Shown: positions 27,087-36,854, counted from the stretch's first letter. The stretch: 64,000 bases of DNA from Herbaspirillum sp. RTI4 (GCF_034313965.1 NZ_JAVIWQ010000002.1:62001-126000); one strand, 5' to 3'. Program-made: numbers and translations. Notes: generated by a model from the sequence alone, not told the origin.

Positions 27087-30000
27087 TTAAAAGTGGCGTA
27101 AGTCTAACGTAAATGGAAACTCAAGCGACGGCGTGGCGGAATCCACCTTCATCGGCCCCGGCGTGTGGTTGAGCCGGAAATAGCGCGCCATGCGCCGACT
27201 TTCGGCCTCGAAAGCATTGACCGGGAAACTGTCGTAGCTGCGACCGCCCGGATGCACCACGTGATACTGACAGCCGCCCAGACTATGTTGATTCCAGGTA
27301 TCAACCAGATCGAAGGTCAGAGGTGAATCGATGCCGATAGTCGGATGCAGCGCCGAAGGCGGTTGCCATGCGCGGTAGCGCACACCGCTGACGAATTCCC
27401 CGACGCGCCCGGTCGGTTGCAGTGGCACCGGTACTCCGTTGCAAGTGAGCACGTAACGATCCGGCGCCATGCCGCTGACCTTGACCTGCACCCGCTCCAG
27501 CGATGAATCGACATAACGGGCAGTGCCGCTGGAACTGCTTTCCTCTCCCAGCACATGCCAGGGTTCCAGCGCCGTGCGCAATTCCAGCGCGATGCCCTTG
27601 ATCTCAAGATCGCCGATTTTGGGAAAGCGGAATTCAAAATGCGGCTTGAACCACTCGGCGCGCATCGGATAACCCGCGGCCTGCATGTCTTCCATCACTT
27701 CGCTGAAATCCTGCCAGATGAAATGCGGCAACATGAAGCGGTCATGCAGTTCAGTGCCCCAGCGCACCAGCCGCGGCGGCGCATACGGCGTTTTCCAGAA
27801 TCGCGCCACCAGACTGCGCAACAGTAACTGCTGCGTCAGACTCATGCGTTCATGCGGCGGCATTTCAAAAGCGCGCATTTCGAGCAGACCGAGGCGGCCG
27901 GTGGTGCTGTCCGGGGAAAACATCTTGTCGATGCAAAACTCGGAACGGTGGGTGTTGCCGGTGACATCGGTGAGCAGATTGCGCAACAGTCGGTCGAGCA
28001 GCCACGGCGCGCATTCGCCTTCACTATCGAGCTTGCGCTGCATTTCAGTAAAGGCAAGTTCGATTTCTGCCACGGTGTCATTACGGGCTTCATCCAGACG
28101 CGGCGCCTGAGAAGTGGGGCCGATGAACATACCTGAAAACAGATAGGACAGCGAAGGATGGTTGTGCCAGTAACTGATTAAACTGCGCAGCAAATCAGGG
28201 CGACGCAGGAAAGGCGAATCGGTCGTCGTTGCCCCGCCCATCACGATATGGTTGCCGCCGCCGGTGCCGGAATGACGGCCATCGAGCATGAATTTCTCGG
28301 TGCTGAGACGGCCAATGCGTGCATCGGCGTACAGGTCGGTGGTAATGGCGACCATTTCGCGCCAGCTGCGGGCGGGATGGATATTGACTTCGATCACGCC
28401 GGGATCGGGCGTGACGCTGAACTTGCGCAGGCGAGGGTCGGCCGGCGGCTCGTAGCCTTCCAGCATGACCGGCTGTTTGAGTTCTTCGGCGGTCGCTTCG
28501 ATGATGGCCGTCAGCGTCAGATACTCTTCCAGACGCGCCAGGGGCGGCATGAATAAATACAGGACGCCATTGCGCACTTCGGCGCACAGCGCGGTGCGGC
28601 TGATCCAGCCGGCCGATTCGCCGGAGACCGGTACGGCCTCTGCTGCTGTTTTTGCCTTCGCTGCGGGAACGCTGTCGGCCGTGGCCGTGGGCGGCAACGG
28701 AGGAAAGGTCTGCGTCGGGTCGGCGGGATGAATCACCGGCGTGTCGGTCTCGCTTGCCCACGGCTGCGAATCGAGCGGCAACCGGTAGCCCATGGCGGAA
28801 TCGCCGGGAAACAGGTAGCAGCGTTCGCTGCGCAGAAACCAGCTGCCGGTTTTCCAGGCGGTATCGGCGTGTACCAGCGGCATCAGATGGCCGACGACAG
28901 TGCCAAGTCCGTCAGAGAATACTTGCGCCAGACGCGCACGCTCTTGCGCATCGTCCAGTTTGGTGTCGAGCGGATCGACGTTGACCGGCAAACGGCGCTC
29001 GCGCCAGAGGTAATAAAACACATCTTCGTAAGCGGGAATGATGAACTCGGTCGCCAGTGAAAGCCGCTGCGCCACGCGCTTGAGAAAAGCCGCGCCGACT
29101 TCCTGGCCGAACTTGCCCGGCTTGGTTTCGTCGGCAATCAGGGCGGGATTATTCCAGACCGGTTTGCCATCGGCGCGCCAGAAACAATTGAGCGCCCAGC
29201 GCGGCAGCTGTTCGCCGGGATACCACTTGCCTTGGCCGAAATGGGTCAGACCTTTCACGGCGTAACGCTCGCGCATGCGACGGTACAGAGCGGCGGCCAG
29301 CGGCTTCTTGGTCGCGCCCAGTGCGGCGGTGTTCCATTCGGCGTCTTCGGGATGATCGAGGGCGACAAAAGTCGGTTCGCCGCCCATGGTCAGGCGCACA
29401 TCCTGTTTGGCCAGATCGAGGTCGATGGCGTCGCCCAATGCGTCGATGGCGGTCCATTGATCTTCGCTGTAGGGTTTGGTGACACGCGGCGATTCCCAGA
29501 AACGGCTGACGCTCATTTCATGTTCGAATTCCACTTCGCAGGGATCGACCAGCCCGCTGACCGGCGCTGCCGAGGACGGCTCCGGCGTACAGGACAGGGG
29601 GATGTGCCCTTCGCCGGCAAACAAGCCGGAGGTCGGGTCCAGTCCTACCCAGCCCGCGCCCGGCAAATACACTTCGCACCAGGCGTGCAGATCGGTGAAA
29701 TCTTCGGTCGGGCCGGAGGGGCCATCGAGCGATTTTTGATCGGCGGTCAGTTGAATCAGATAGCCGGAGACGAAGCGCGCTGCCAGTCCCAGATGACGCA
29801 TGATTTGCACCAGCAGCCAGGAAGAATCGCGGCACGATCCGGAACCGATTTTGAGTGTGTGCTCCGGCTCCTGCACGCCCGGTTCCATGCGCACGGTGTA
29901 GCCGATCAGATGAGAGAGCCGTTGATTGATGCCGACCAGAAAATCTTCGGTGCGCATTTTCCCGGACGGTACTTTGCTCAGAAATTCTTTCAGCAGCGGG

Positions 30001-30371
30001 GTCAGCTCTTGTTTGATGCGGTAAGGGGCAAGTTCGTTATGCAGCTCTTCGGCATAGGCGAACGGCATTTGTTCGGCATATGGCTCGAGGAAGAAATCGA
30101 AAGGATTGATGACCGCCATTTCGGCCACCAGATCGACTTCGATCGTAAATTCCGTCGTCTTCTCCGGGAACACCAGCCGCGCCAGGTAATTGGCTTCGGG
30201 GTCCTGCTGCCAGTTAATGAAATGCGGCTGCGGTGAAATGCGCAGCGAATAGCTCAGGATGCGCGTGCGGCAATGCGGCGCGGGTCGCAGGCGAATTATC
30301 TGGGGGCCGACCGTAATCGGCCGGTCGTAGTGATAGGAAGTGCGGTGATGGAGAGCGACGTGAATGGTCAT
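27087..30371 (-). CDS. Transglutaminase fused to DUF2126 (large Anbu-system protein)
   Basis: 1094 residues with an AAGGA ribosome site. The N-terminal transglutaminase (1-290) has Cys180 (GSGSCRDSSWLL), His229 (DLHAWCEVYLPG) and Asp245 (LDPTSGLF). The rest is DUF2126, with LTMGGEPTFVALD, HFGQGKWYPGEQLPRWALN, DGRHSGTGGGNHIVMGG and HNHPSLSYLFSGMFIGPTSQ. Parts of DUF2126 recall amidoligase or glutamine-synthetase-like folds. In many proteobacteria this gene accompanies the ATP-grasp/alpha-E proteins. The three minus-strand genes from 30371 to 23482 form one operon, probably building and trimming a peptide tag. Biochemistry is undefined. Confidence 0.92.
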   Translation of the reverse strand: MTIHVALHHRTSYHYDRPITVGPQIIRLRPAPHCRTRILSYSLRISPQPHFINWQQDPEANYLARLVFPEKTTEFTIEVDLVAEMAVINPFDFFLEPYAEQMPFAYAEELHNELAPYRIKQELTPLLKEFLSKVPSGKMRTEDFLVGINQRLSHLIGYTVRMEPGVQEPEHTLKIGSGSCRDSSWLLVQIMRHLGLAARFVSGYLIQLTADQKSLDGPSGPTEDFTDLHAWCEVYLPGAGWVGLDPTSGLFAGEGHIPLSCTPEPSSAAPVSGLVDPCEVEFEHEMSVSRFWESPRVTKPYSEDQWTAIDALGDAIDLDLAKQDVRLTMGGEPTFVALDHPEDAEWNTAALGATKKPLAAALYRRMRERYAVKGLTHFGQGKWYPGEQLPRWALNCFWRADGKPVWNNPALIADETKPGKFGQEVGAAFLKRVAQRLSLATEFIIPAYEDVFYYLWRERRLPVNVDPLDTKLDDAQERARLAQVFSDGLGTVVGHLMPLVHADTAWKTGSWFLRSERCYLFPGDSAMGYRLPLDSQPWASETDTPVIHPADPTQTFPPLPPTATADSVPAAKAKTAAEAVPVSGESAGWISRTALCAEVRNGVLYLFMPPLARLEEYLTLTAIIEATAEELKQPVMLEGYEPPADPRLRKFSVTPDPGVIEVNIHPARSWREMVAITTDLYADARIGRLSTEKFMLDGRHSGTGGGNHIVMGGATTTDSPFLRRPDLLRSLISYWHNHPSLSYLFSGMFIGPTSQAPRLDEARNDTVAEIELAFTEMQRKLDSEGECAPWLLDRLLRNLLTDVTGNTHRSEFCIDKMFSPDSTTGRLGLLEMRAFEMPPHERMSLTQQLLLRSLVARFWKTPYAPPRLVRWGTELHDRFMLPHFIWQDFSEVMEDMQAAGYPMRAEWFKPHFEFRFPKIGDLEIKGIALELRTALEPWHVLGEESSSSGTARYVDSSLERVQVKVSGMAPDRYVLTCNGVPVPLQPTGRVGEFVSGVRYRAWQPPSALHPTIGIDSPLTFDLVDTWNQHSLGGCQYHVVHPGGRSYDSFPVNAFEAESRRMARYFRLNHTPGPMKVDSATPSLEFPFTLDLRHF

Positions 30372-30535
30372 GCATATCCTTTTCGATGCGGTGTGGAAAT
30401 GCCCTGCATAAGGACGCGGGACAGGCAGCGCAAAAGTGGACGATACCCCGATACGGCAAAGATAGCTAACTCCTCTTTGCCGGACGGATTGCTATTGATG
30501 CTCAGAATACGTGTTGCGCCTGCGCCGGTATCGCT

Positions 30536-31771
30536 TCAATGCTGGTGCATCGTAATGAAATCGCGCAGGCGCGGGTAAATTTCCTTGTTCCAGCGGCTGC
30601 CGTTAAAGACGCCGTAATGCCCGACCGCAGTCTGTACGTGATGCAAGCGGCGCGAGGGGCGAATGCCGCTGCACAGTTCTTGTGCGGCGAGAGTCTGGCC
30701 GACGGCGCAGATGTCATCTTTTTCCCCTTCCACAGTGAATAAGGCGGTGTGGCGTATGGCGCTCAGGTCGATGGGCGCACCGCGATAGTGCAACTTGCCG
30801 AGCGGCAAGGCGTGTTCCTGAAAAACCAGACGCACCGTTTCCAGATAAAAATCGGCCGCCAGATCGGTCATGGCGAAATATTCTTTGTAGAACACCTTGA
30901 CCGCCTCCGCTCTGGCGGTTTCTTCCTCGATCAGATCGTTGTACAAATTGCGAAAAGCGCCGACGTGCCGCTCCATGTTCATGCTCATGAAGGCCGCCAG
31001 TTGCAGAAAGCCGGGGTACACGCGCCGCCCGGCTCCGGCATAGCGCTCGGGGACGGTACAGACCAGATTTTTTTCAAACCAGTCTATGGGTTTGCTCTTG
31101 GCCAGGTCATTGACGCCGGTCGGGTTGATGCGGGTGTCGATCGGCCCGGCCATCAGCGTCATGCTGTCCGGCTGGCAGGCATCGCCGGCTTCGGCCATGA
31201 CGGCAACGGCCGACAACGCCGCGACGGTAGGCTGACAAACGGCCAGCAGATGCGCGCCGGGGCCGATTTTTTGCAGGAAACGGATGACATGCCCGACGTA
31301 ATCATCCATGTCGAAATTGCCTTCTTCCGGCGCAATATCGCGCACGTTATGCCAGTCGGTGAGATAGACGTCGTGATCGCGCATCAGCGTCTTGACGGTG
31401 CCGCGCAGCAGGGTGGCGAAATGGCCCGACATCGGGGCCACCACCAATACCCGTGGTTGCGGCGCAGTGCCGGCAGGCAATTCTTTGCGAAAGCGCAGCA
31501 AACTGCAAAACGGGGTGTGATCGGCGATCTCTTCGCGCACCACAACGGTGCGGCCGTTATCCAAAATCTGATCGAGTCCAAACGGCGGACGAACATGCGT
31601 TACCCGTGTATGGGCAAAGGTATCGAGCCCTGCTACGAATTGCTTCATCGCCAGCGGCTGCGGCATGCCCGGCCAGTTCCATTGGGATAGGGGCAAAACG
31701 GCGCTCGCCATGTCGCGCAGAGGGTCCGTCGCGTCTGCGTATGCTTGGTAGCGCTGATACATGTCGGCCAT
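30536..31771 (-). CDS. phaZ: Intracellular polyhydroxyalkanoate depolymerase
   Basis: 411 residues with GGGAG before the ATG. The family N-terminus YQRYQAYADATDPLRDMA is followed by an alpha/beta-hydrolase core. The nucleophile is a cysteine in the lipase-box-like LLAVCQPTVAALSA, as in PhaZ of Burkholderiales, with Asp in VEGEKDDICAVGQT and His in AVGHYGVFNGSRW. It degrades stored poly-3-hydroxybutyrate granules in the cytoplasm. The gene lies between the two halves of the Anbu-associated genes and reads away from the GST and cupin genes. It appears monocistronic. Confidence 0.94.
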   Translation of the reverse strand: MADMYQRYQAYADATDPLRDMASAVLPLSQWNWPGMPQPLAMKQFVAGLDTFAHTRVTHVRPPFGLDQILDNGRTVVVREEIADHTPFCSLLRFRKELPAGTAPQPRVLVVAPMSGHFATLLRGTVKTLMRDHDVYLTDWHNVRDIAPEEGNFDMDDYVGHVIRFLQKIGPGAHLLAVCQPTVAALSAVAVMAEAGDACQPDSMTLMAGPIDTRINPTGVNDLAKSKPIDWFEKNLVCTVPERYAGAGRRVYPGFLQLAAFMSMNMERHVGAFRNLYNDLIEEETARAEAVKVFYKEYFAMTDLAADFYLETVRLVFQEHALPLGKLHYRGAPIDLSAIRHTALFTVEGEKDDICAVGQTLAAQELCSGIRPSRRLHHVQTAVGHYGVFNGSRWNKEIYPRLRDFITMHQH

Positions 31772-32060
31772 ACGACTCCCTGTTCTTGTTGTGCCCGACG
31801 ACCGTCGCCGTCTTATTGCGCGACTTCCGATGCAATATGTATGCCCGTGTCACATCGGGTTCGCATCGAGTTCACATCTGGCACGAGCCTTGCAAGGTGA
31901 GTACGGTCGGGAGACTGCGGCGAACAGTGAGAATCAAGCGCTGTTGCCGTCATGACAAAGTTGCAATATGAGAAGGTTTGCCCTAAGCACCACAGTCCCG
32001 GGATTGCGATGCGCAGCAGCTTGAAACGGGAGCTGCCAAGACTTCACTAATAGGATGAAC
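31772..32060. other. Divergent intergenic region with a relic of the window-end repeat
   Basis: 289 bp between divergent phaZ and a GST gene. The segment 31991-32024 (starting CACAGTCCCGGGATTGCGAT) matches the end of the degenerate repeat copy at 12974-13005 and, more loosely, the CGCAGCCCTGAGATTGCG part of the 63.7-64.0 kb array. The rest probably holds both promoters. Confidence 0.45.
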
Positions 32061-32714
32061 ATGCCAAAGACACTGTTGCGCATTACCAGTAAAAACTACT
32101 CCTCATGGTCGCTGCGCGGCTGGCTGATCGCCAAATTTTCAGGTTTGACGTTCAAGGAGGAAATCGTCTCGCCGGATGACCCGGCGGCACGCGCTGAAAT
32201 ACTACTGTTGTCTTCGTCGTTTCTGGTACCTTGCCTGACGCACGGCGAGATCGTCGTCTGGGACACACTGGCGATCAGCGAATACCTCAATGAAATCCGC
32301 CCCTCCGCCAAGCTGCTGCCGGCCGATCAGGCGGCGCGCGCGCATTGCCGGGCGGTGTGCGGCGAAATGCACTCCGGTTTCAGCGCCATGCGTTCGGCCT
32401 TGCCGATGAATCTGAAGGGGCATTTTCCGGGCTTCGCCATCTGGTCCCGGGCACAGGCCGATATCGACCGTATTACCGCCATCTGGAAGCAGTGTCTGGC
32501 CATGTACGGCGGCCCCTTCCTGTTTGGCGAACGTACCATTGCCGATGCCATGTATGCGCCGGTCGTGACGCGATTTCTGACGTATGACGTCACGCTTGAT
32601 CCGGTCTGCGCGGCGTATTGCCAGCGCATCATGGCGCTACCGCCCATGCGGGAATGGGTGGCGGCGGCAAAAGAAGAGCCAGACGATATCGACGAACTCG
32701 ATGTCGAGTTTTGA
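32061..32714 (+). CDS. Glutathione S-transferase family protein
   Basis: 217 residues from the ATG at 32061, which has AGGA 5 bp upstream; an ATG two codons earlier overlaps that ribosome site. The N-domain shows TSKNYSSWSLRGWLIAKFSG and WDTLAISEYLNEI; the C-domain shows FLFGERTIADAMYAPVVTRF. This Ser-containing short GST type is close to the YfcF/MaiA-like branch by eye. It is followed 86 bp downstream by a cupin on the same strand. No specific substrate is evident. Confidence 0.88.
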   Translation: MPKTLLRITSKNYSSWSLRGWLIAKFSGLTFKEEIVSPDDPAARAEILLLSSSFLVPCLTHGEIVVWDTLAISEYLNEIRPSAKLLPADQAARAHCRAVCGEMHSGFSAMRSALPMNLKGHFPGFAIWSRAQADIDRITAIWKQCLAMYGGPFLFGERTIADAMYAPVVTRFLTYDVTLDPVCAAYCQRIMALPPMREWVAAAKEEPDDIDELDVEF

Positions 32715-32800
32715 ACAGCGAGCTTCAAAGACTGACGTAAGCGAGTAGCGCGACCACCGATTTTCATGCAATGCGAATTTCCACAGAAAGGACGGGCCCC

Positions 32801-33235
32801 ATGAAACAGGCAAGTGTGGCAAATGTGCAAAATGTGTTTTCTCATGTCAGCGAAGGCGATACTGAATTCCTGCCCGGCGGGCTGCGTGATTTTTTCCTGT
32901 ATCGCGATCTGGGGATTGCTGCCGCTACCGGCGGTCAGGTAATCGCGCAGCTGGTGAAAGCCAATATGGCACCGCAAACCGGCACCGGGTGGCATCGACA
33001 TGAGGCGAAGTTCCATATCGTCATCATGCTCAAGGGATGGGCGCGCTTCATGTACGAAGATCAACCCACGCTGGTGAAGGCGGGCGACTGCGTGCATCAG
33101 CGACCGGGTATCGTCCATTTTCTATTTGATTACTCGGAAGATATGGAATATCTGGAGATTGTCAGTCCTGCCGATTTCAATACGATCAGTATGCCCGGCC
33201 CGGCAGAAGTGCCACCGCCGACGCCCTGGATCTGA
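32801..33235 (+). CDS. Small cupin-domain protein
   Basis: 144 residues from the ATG at 32801, which follows AAAGGACGGGCCCC; an in-frame ATG 30 bp upstream is less well placed. The single cupin barrel shows the metal-binding box 1 WHRHEAKFHIVIMLKGWARF (His, His, Glu-like) and box 2 PGIVHFLFDYSED. Such proteins may be dioxygenases, isomerases or sensors; nothing here decides. It lies between the GST gene and the second ATP-grasp/alpha-E/Anbu operon. Confidence 0.85.
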   Translation: MKQASVANVQNVFSHVSEGDTEFLPGGLRDFFLYRDLGIAAATGGQVIAQLVKANMAPQTGTGWHRHEAKFHIVIMLKGWARFMYEDQPTLVKAGDCVHQRPGIVHFLFDYSEDMEYLEIVSPADFNTISMPGPAEVPPPTPWI

Positions 33236-33420
33236 CTCTCATCGCCAACTGGCCCGGCAACCGACAAATACCTCTGCCAAAACGAGGGATTTGCGTGCTA
33301 ACCTTTGAAGGACGGGGACAATGGACAGCCCGCCGGAGGTGTCCAGCGCTGATAAAACGTATTGGCGTACTTCTCCGCGCACTTCATCGATAAAAAGAAC
33401 GAAAGAATAAAGAATAATTT

Positions 33421-34836
33421 ATGGCTAATTTTTTCGACGAAATGTATTCCGACGGGTCGAACACCGTTCGCCCGCACTACGCTGAATTTGCCCGTTGGCT
33501 GCAAGCGCAATCCGCTGAAACCCTCGATCACAAGCGCGCCGAAGCGGATATGATCTTCCGCCGCGTCGGCATCACGTTTGCGGTGTATGGCAACGATGCC
33601 GGCACCGAACGCCTGATTCCTTTCGACCTGATCCCGCGCATCATCCATGCGGCGGAATGGGCCAAGCTGGAAGCGGGACTGAAACAGCGCGTGAAGGCGC
33701 TCAACATGTTTCTGCACGACATTTATCACGACCAGAATATCGTGCGTGCCGGGGTGATCCCGGCGGAACAGATTTTCGACAACGCCCAGTACCGGCCTGA
33801 AATGCAGGGCGTCAAGGTGGCTTCGGACATCTACGCCCACATCGCCGGCGTCGATATCGTGCGCGCCGGCGTGGGTGAGTTTTACGTACTGGAAGACAAT
33901 CTGCGGGTACCGTCAGGCGTCTCGTACATGCTGGAAAACCGCAAGATGATGATGCGGCTGTTCCCCGAATTATTCCGCCAGCACAAGATCGCCCCGGTTG
34001 CGCATTATCCCGACATGCTGCTCGATAATCTGCGCTCGGTCGCGCCGGTTGGCGTGGTCGATCCGACCGTGGTGGTGATGACGCCCGGCATGTATAACTC
34101 GGCCTATTTCGAACATGCCTTCCTGGCGCAGCAAATGGGCGTGGAGCTGGTGGAAGGGCAGGATCTGTTCGTCGATGACGATGCGGTGTTCATGCGCACC
34201 ACCCGCGGCCCGCAGCGGGTCGATGTGATCTATCGCCGCATTGACGACGATTATCTCGATCCGCGCGCCTTCCGCGCCGACTCCACGATCGGCGTTCCCG
34301 GTCTGCTCTCGGCCTACCGCGCCGGCAATGTGACGCTGGCCAACGCCATCGGCACCGGCGTGGCCGACGACAAGTCGATTTATCCCTTCGTGCCGGACAT
34401 GATCAAGTTTTATCTGAGCGAAGAACCCATCCTCAACAACGTGCCGACTTACCAGTGCCGCCGCAAGGCCGATCTGGCCTACACGCTGGAGCATATGAAG
34501 GATCTGGTAGTCAAGGAAGTGCATGGGGCGGGCGGTTACGGCATGCTGGTCGGCCCGGCCTCGACACAGAAGGAAATCGAAGATTTCCGCCGCCGCGTGC
34601 TGGCCAATCCGGCGGGGTATATTTCCCAACCGACGCTGGCGCTATCGGCCTGCCCGACCTTCGTCGAAGCCGGCATCGCACCACGCCATATCGATTTGCG
34701 GCCTTTCGTGTTGTCCGGCAAGGATATCTCGATGGTCAAGGGTGGCCTGACACGGGTCGCGTTGCAAGATGGTTCGCTGGTGGTCAATTCGTCGCAAGGC
34801 GGCGGTACCAAAGACACCTGGATTCTGGAGAAATAA
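33421..34836 (+). CDS. Circularly permuted type 2 ATP-grasp protein (DUF404/407)
   Basis: 471 residues. It aligns by eye with the first part of the 862-residue fusion at 24458: MIFRRVGITFAVYGNDAGTE, NLRVPSGVSYMLENRKMMMR, VVVMTPGMYNSAYFEHAFLA, YRRIDDDYLDPRAFRADSTI and NAIGTGVADDKSIYPFVPDM. The C-terminal GYGMLVGPASTQKEIEDFRR and HIDLRPFVLSGKDISMVKGG are typical of the free-standing form. It should ligate an amino acid or peptide using ATP. The alpha-E gene starts 1 bp after its stop and Anbu follows, which is the standard Anbu operon core. Confidence 0.93.
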   Translation: MANFFDEMYSDGSNTVRPHYAEFARWLQAQSAETLDHKRAEADMIFRRVGITFAVYGNDAGTERLIPFDLIPRIIHAAEWAKLEAGLKQRVKALNMFLHDIYHDQNIVRAGVIPAEQIFDNAQYRPEMQGVKVASDIYAHIAGVDIVRAGVGEFYVLEDNLRVPSGVSYMLENRKMMMRLFPELFRQHKIAPVAHYPDMLLDNLRSVAPVGVVDPTVVVMTPGMYNSAYFEHAFLAQQMGVELVEGQDLFVDDDAVFMRTTRGPQRVDVIYRRIDDDYLDPRAFRADSTIGVPGLLSAYRAGNVTLANAIGTGVADDKSIYPFVPDMIKFYLSEEPILNNVPTYQCRRKADLAYTLEHMKDLVVKEVHGAGGYGMLVGPASTQKEIEDFRRRVLANPAGYISQPTLALSACPTFVEAGIAPRHIDLRPFVLSGKDISMVKGGLTRVALQDGSLVVNSSQGGGTKDTWILEK

Positions 34837-34837
34837 T

Positions 34838-35806
34838 ATGCTCAGCCGCACCGCCGACCACTTGTTCTGGATGTCCCGCTACACCGAACGCGCCGAAAAT
34901 ACTGCCCGCATGCTGGACGTGCATGTGCAGACTGCTTTACTCCCGCATACCGACAGCAGCGCCGAAGATGGCTGGCGCGCTCTGCTCGGCATTTCCGAAT
35001 TGCAGGAAGCGTATGACGAGAAATACACGGCCATCACACAGCGCGACGTGCTCGATTTCATGGTCTGCGATCCGAACAATCCTTCGTCCATTTTTTGCTG
35101 TCTGAAGCAGGCCCGCGAAAACGCCCGCGCCGTACGCGGATCGCTAACCACCGAAGCCTGGGAAATTCAGAATGCAACCTGGCTGAAGCTGGAAGACCAT
35201 CTCAAGAAGACCGACTTCCAGAACAGCCCGACCGATCTGTTCGACTGGGTCAAGCATCGCTCACACCTTTCGCGCGGCGTGACCATCGGCACCATGCTCA
35301 AAGACGAAGCCTTCCATTTCATCCGTCTCGGCACCTTCCTCGAACGGGCCGACAATACGGCGCGCATCATCGACGTCAAATTCCATCAGGCGCAGCAGCA
35401 CCAGTCGCAGGAAAGGCTGAGCCAGCCAACTGCCGAGGCGCAGGTCGATTTCTATTACTGGGCGGCGATTTTGCGCTCGGTATCGGGGTTTGAAATCTAC
35501 CGCAAGGTCTACCGCGACGTCATCACCCCGGCGCGGGTGGCGGAATTGCTGATCTTGCGTGGAGATATGCCGCGCTCGCTGATGGCGTGCATGGAGCAGG
35601 TGGTCAACAATCTCAAGCAGGTGAGCAATAGCGGTTCGGCCGATACCGAACGGTTTGCTGGCAAGTTGCACGCCGACCTGCAATTCCAGCGCATCGAAGA
35701 AGTGCTGGAAGCGGGTCTGCATGACTATCTGACGCGCTATCTGGAACGTATTTTTGAGCTGGGCAATCGCATCAGTCGCGATTTTCTGGTGCCGCTGGCG
35801 GCGTAA
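34838..35806 (+). CDS. Alpha-E domain protein (DUF403)
   Basis: 322 residues from the ATG at 34838, one base after the ATP-grasp stop; the frame is open further upstream but only inside the preceding gene. The start MLSRTADHLFWMSRYTERAE and the repeats GTFLERADNTARIIDVKFHQ and YERIFELGN-like C-terminus (TRYLERIFELGNRISRDFLV) mark the all-helical alpha-E family with its conserved Arg/Glu pairs. It is the partner of the permuted ATP-grasp enzyme. Paralogous to the C-terminal third of the fusion at 24458. Confidence 0.93.
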   Translation: MLSRTADHLFWMSRYTERAENTARMLDVHVQTALLPHTDSSAEDGWRALLGISELQEAYDEKYTAITQRDVLDFMVCDPNNPSSIFCCLKQARENARAVRGSLTTEAWEIQNATWLKLEDHLKKTDFQNSPTDLFDWVKHRSHLSRGVTIGTMLKDEAFHFIRLGTFLERADNTARIIDVKFHQAQQHQSQERLSQPTAEAQVDFYYWAAILRSVSGFEIYRKVYRDVITPARVAELLILRGDMPRSLMACMEQVVNNLKQVSNSGSADTERFAGKLHADLQFQRIEEVLEAGLHDYLTRYLERIFELGNRISRDFLVPLAA

Positions 35807-35981
35807 TAGCGGGCGGGGTGGGCGGGACGATGCCCAGACCCCGTTTTTTGTCGCACTTTCACAACAGCAACAAAGCGCCATGCTGCCCCTGAGCGCTTGT
35901 CTAAGCCCCTTCACCCGTTCCGTTTTCTGCCCGTCTCCCGGCCTCCTGTAAAATTCAGGTTTTGCTTGTGACTTTGAAACT

Positions 35982-36854
35982 ATGACTTATTGCGTTGCCA
36001 TCCGCCTCGACGAAGGCTTGGTGTTCCTGTCCGATTCCCGCACCAATGCGGGGGTCGACCATATCAGCACCTTCCGCAAGATGAGCGTCTTTGAAATCCC
36101 CGGCGAACGGGTAATGGTCCTGATGACGGCCGGCAACTTGTCGATTTCGCAATCGGTGCGGCAGTTGCTATCCGACCGCACCAACGCGGCAGGACACACG
36201 ATCTGGACCGCACCTTCGATGTATGAAGCTGCGCAGATACTGGGCGACGCCATTCGGGTGGTGCACGACCGCGAAGCCGAGGAGCTGAGCAAGTTCGGTA
36301 TCGACTTCAACGTCAGCATCCTGTTCGGCGGCCAGATCAAGGGTGAGCATTGCCGCCTGTTCCAGATGTATTCCGCCGGCAACTTCATTGAATCGCGCGA
36401 TGAAAACGCCTGCTTCCAGATCGGTGAATCGAAATACGGCAAACCTATCCTGGATCGCGTCGTGACACCGGCCACCACGCTGGACGAAGCGGCCAAATGC
36501 GCGCTGATTTCGATGGACTCGACGCTGCGTTCGAATATTTCAGTCGGACTGCCGCTGGATCTGATGCTGTATGAGAAGGACTCGCTGACGGTCAACCGCT
36601 TTGTGACCATCGATGAAAACAACCAGTATTTTCAAATGATCCGTTCAAGCTGGGGCGCGCAGCTCAAACGCGGCTTCGAGGAAATCGCTGATCCGGTCTG
36701 GAATGCCGCCGCCGGTGCGACCAGCAATGTCCTCTCGACACACGACACCTACAATCAGCCGGTGCGGGTTGCTCCGCCCGGTGCAACGCTGAATGACTCG
36801 CTGCCTCCGCGGCAGTCGCTGGCGCAGCAGGATGGTGGCAAGCAACCGTCTTAA
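35982..36854 (+). CDS. Anbu proteasome-like peptidase
   Basis: 290 residues of the Ntn-hydrolase (20S proteasome beta) fold. Removing the initiator Met exposes Thr1 (MTYCVAIRLDEGLVFLSDSR). Counting from that Thr, Asp17 (LSDSRTNAG) and Lys32 (FRKMSVFE) match the proteasome catalytic Asp17 and Lys33. GERVMVLMTAGNLSISQSV and the FGGQIKGEHCRLFQMYSAGN segment complete the core, and a 40-residue proline-rich tail is added. Anbu assembles into open-ring or helical oligomers in the cytoplasm. Its association with ATP-grasp, alpha-E and transglutaminase proteins suggests it removes a peptide tag. It ends at a strong terminator. Confidence 0.93.
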   Translation: MTYCVAIRLDEGLVFLSDSRTNAGVDHISTFRKMSVFEIPGERVMVLMTAGNLSISQSVRQLLSDRTNAAGHTIWTAPSMYEAAQILGDAIRVVHDREAEELSKFGIDFNVSILFGGQIKGEHCRLFQMYSAGNFIESRDENACFQIGESKYGKPILDRVVTPATTLDEAAKCALISMDSTLRSNISVGLPLDLMLYEKDSLTVNRFVTIDENNQYFQMIRSSWGAQLKRGFEEIADPVWNAAAGATSNVLSTHDTYNQPVRVAPPGATLNDSLPPRQSLAQQDGGKQPS

